A stretch of DNA of 64,000 bases. Source: Paraburkholderia guartelaensis. GTDB lineage: Bacteria > Pseudomonadota > Gammaproteobacteria > Burkholderiales > Burkholderiaceae. Under the pieces are notes generated by a model. That model saw only the letters and a list, made by a program, of their open reading frames with translations, did no database searches and was not told the DNA's origin. Positions 63,833 to 64,000 of this stretch are shown here, piece by piece. How positions within the stretch are numbered: the first letter of the stretch is position 1; every line of letters starts with the position of its first letter. The translations under genes were made by a program, and so were the position numbers. The stretch is from positions 1-64,000 of the forward strand of contig NZ_SMOD01000040.1 of NCBI RefSeq assembly GCF_004353905.1, in the 5' to 3' direction.

Positions 63833-64000
63833 TTACTCAATCACGCGCGGTACAAGGTAAAGTCCGTCCTGCACCGCGGGCGCGGGACGCTGAAGCGCTT
63901 CACGGTCCACGATTTCGGTTACGGCGTCCTCGCGCAGACGCAGCGCGACGTCCTCGATCTGCTCGATCGGGTGGGCGAGTGGGGCGATGCCGGTCGTGTC
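63833..64000 (-). CDS. gatC: aspartyl/glutamyl-tRNA amidotransferase subunit C, partial
   Basis: The window edge cuts this gene. The visible 55 C-terminal residues end in LREDAVTEIVDREALQRPAP and then GLYLVPRVIE before TAA at 63833-63835. That is the conserved GatC end (LR.D.v......; ...ap...dg.f.VP.vIE). GatC bridges GatA and GatB. The rest of the roughly 99-residue protein lies beyond position 64000. Confidence 0.9.
   Translation of the reverse strand, partial: DTTGIAPLAHPIEQIEDVALRLREDAVTEIVDREALQRPAPAVQDGLYLVPRVIE

Overview
The window looks like the main chromosome of a Burkholderia-group beta-proteobacterium (Burkholderia, Paraburkholderia or Caballeronia). It is GC-rich, with strong G/C bias at third codon positions. 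Its core-gene order fits that group: metK, htrB, dapF, DUF484, xerC, rlmI-like, COG0523 GTPase, dksA, hslVU, RegBA, argB, slmA, metXW, ampG, xth, PPK2, gatCAB. The genus cannot be fixed from the sequence alone. I see no tRNA or rRNA genes, insertion sequences, prophage genes or CRISPR arrays.

Layout. Positions 0.1-8 kb hold a secreted proline-rich protein, an EEP-fold hydrolase, a LysE exporter, ferredoxin-NADP reductase, a NarL-type two-component pair and an amino-acid permease. Positions 8.1-15.7 kb are a seven-gene molybdenum hydroxylase operon (coxS-L-M-D-E-G-F-like). Its large subunit carries AYRGAGR, the form II signature, so the substrate is unknown. Positions 15.7-21.3 kb hold an HdeD/DUF4105 locus split by a frame break, an oxalate/formate-type MFS carrier with a 42-residue partner gene, and a DUF3857 transglutaminase-like protein. 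Positions 21.3-31 kb hold an SrkA-type kinase, a tripartite RND efflux operon, an MFS carrier and small genes. Positions 31-35.6 kb hold a desaturase, an aldo-keto reductase, a phytanoyl-CoA dioxygenase-like enzyme and small proteins.

From 35.7 kb on the content is mostly housekeeping: S-adenosylmethionine (SAM) synthesis, lipid A acylation, lysine/peptidoglycan precursor, chromosome dimer resolution, rRNA methylation, a metal-chaperone GTPase, DksA, HslVU, a redox-sensing RegBA pair, arginine synthesis, nucleoid occlusion, methionine synthesis, peptidoglycan recycling, DNA repair, polyphosphate metabolism and Glu-tRNA(Gln)/Asp-tRNA(Asn) amidation. The right edge cuts gatC.

The most notable signals are regulatory RNA. 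(1) metX has a SAM-II riboswitch with a 31-nt insertion that folds as an extra helix. Downstream of it lies a readable translational switch: the conserved GCGGCUAAA strand is perfectly complementary to UUUAGCCGC, which overlaps the CCGCC that can pair with the metX Shine-Dalgarno. (2) metK, the SAM synthase gene, has a long leader whose hairpin occludes its own Shine-Dalgarno. (3) dksA encodes a one-cysteine, zinc-finger-less DksA next to a histidine-rich COG0523 GTPase that has a Zur-like operator. (4) An intrinsic terminator on the minus strand at 22.74 kb has no upstream gene, which suggests a small RNA or an attenuator.
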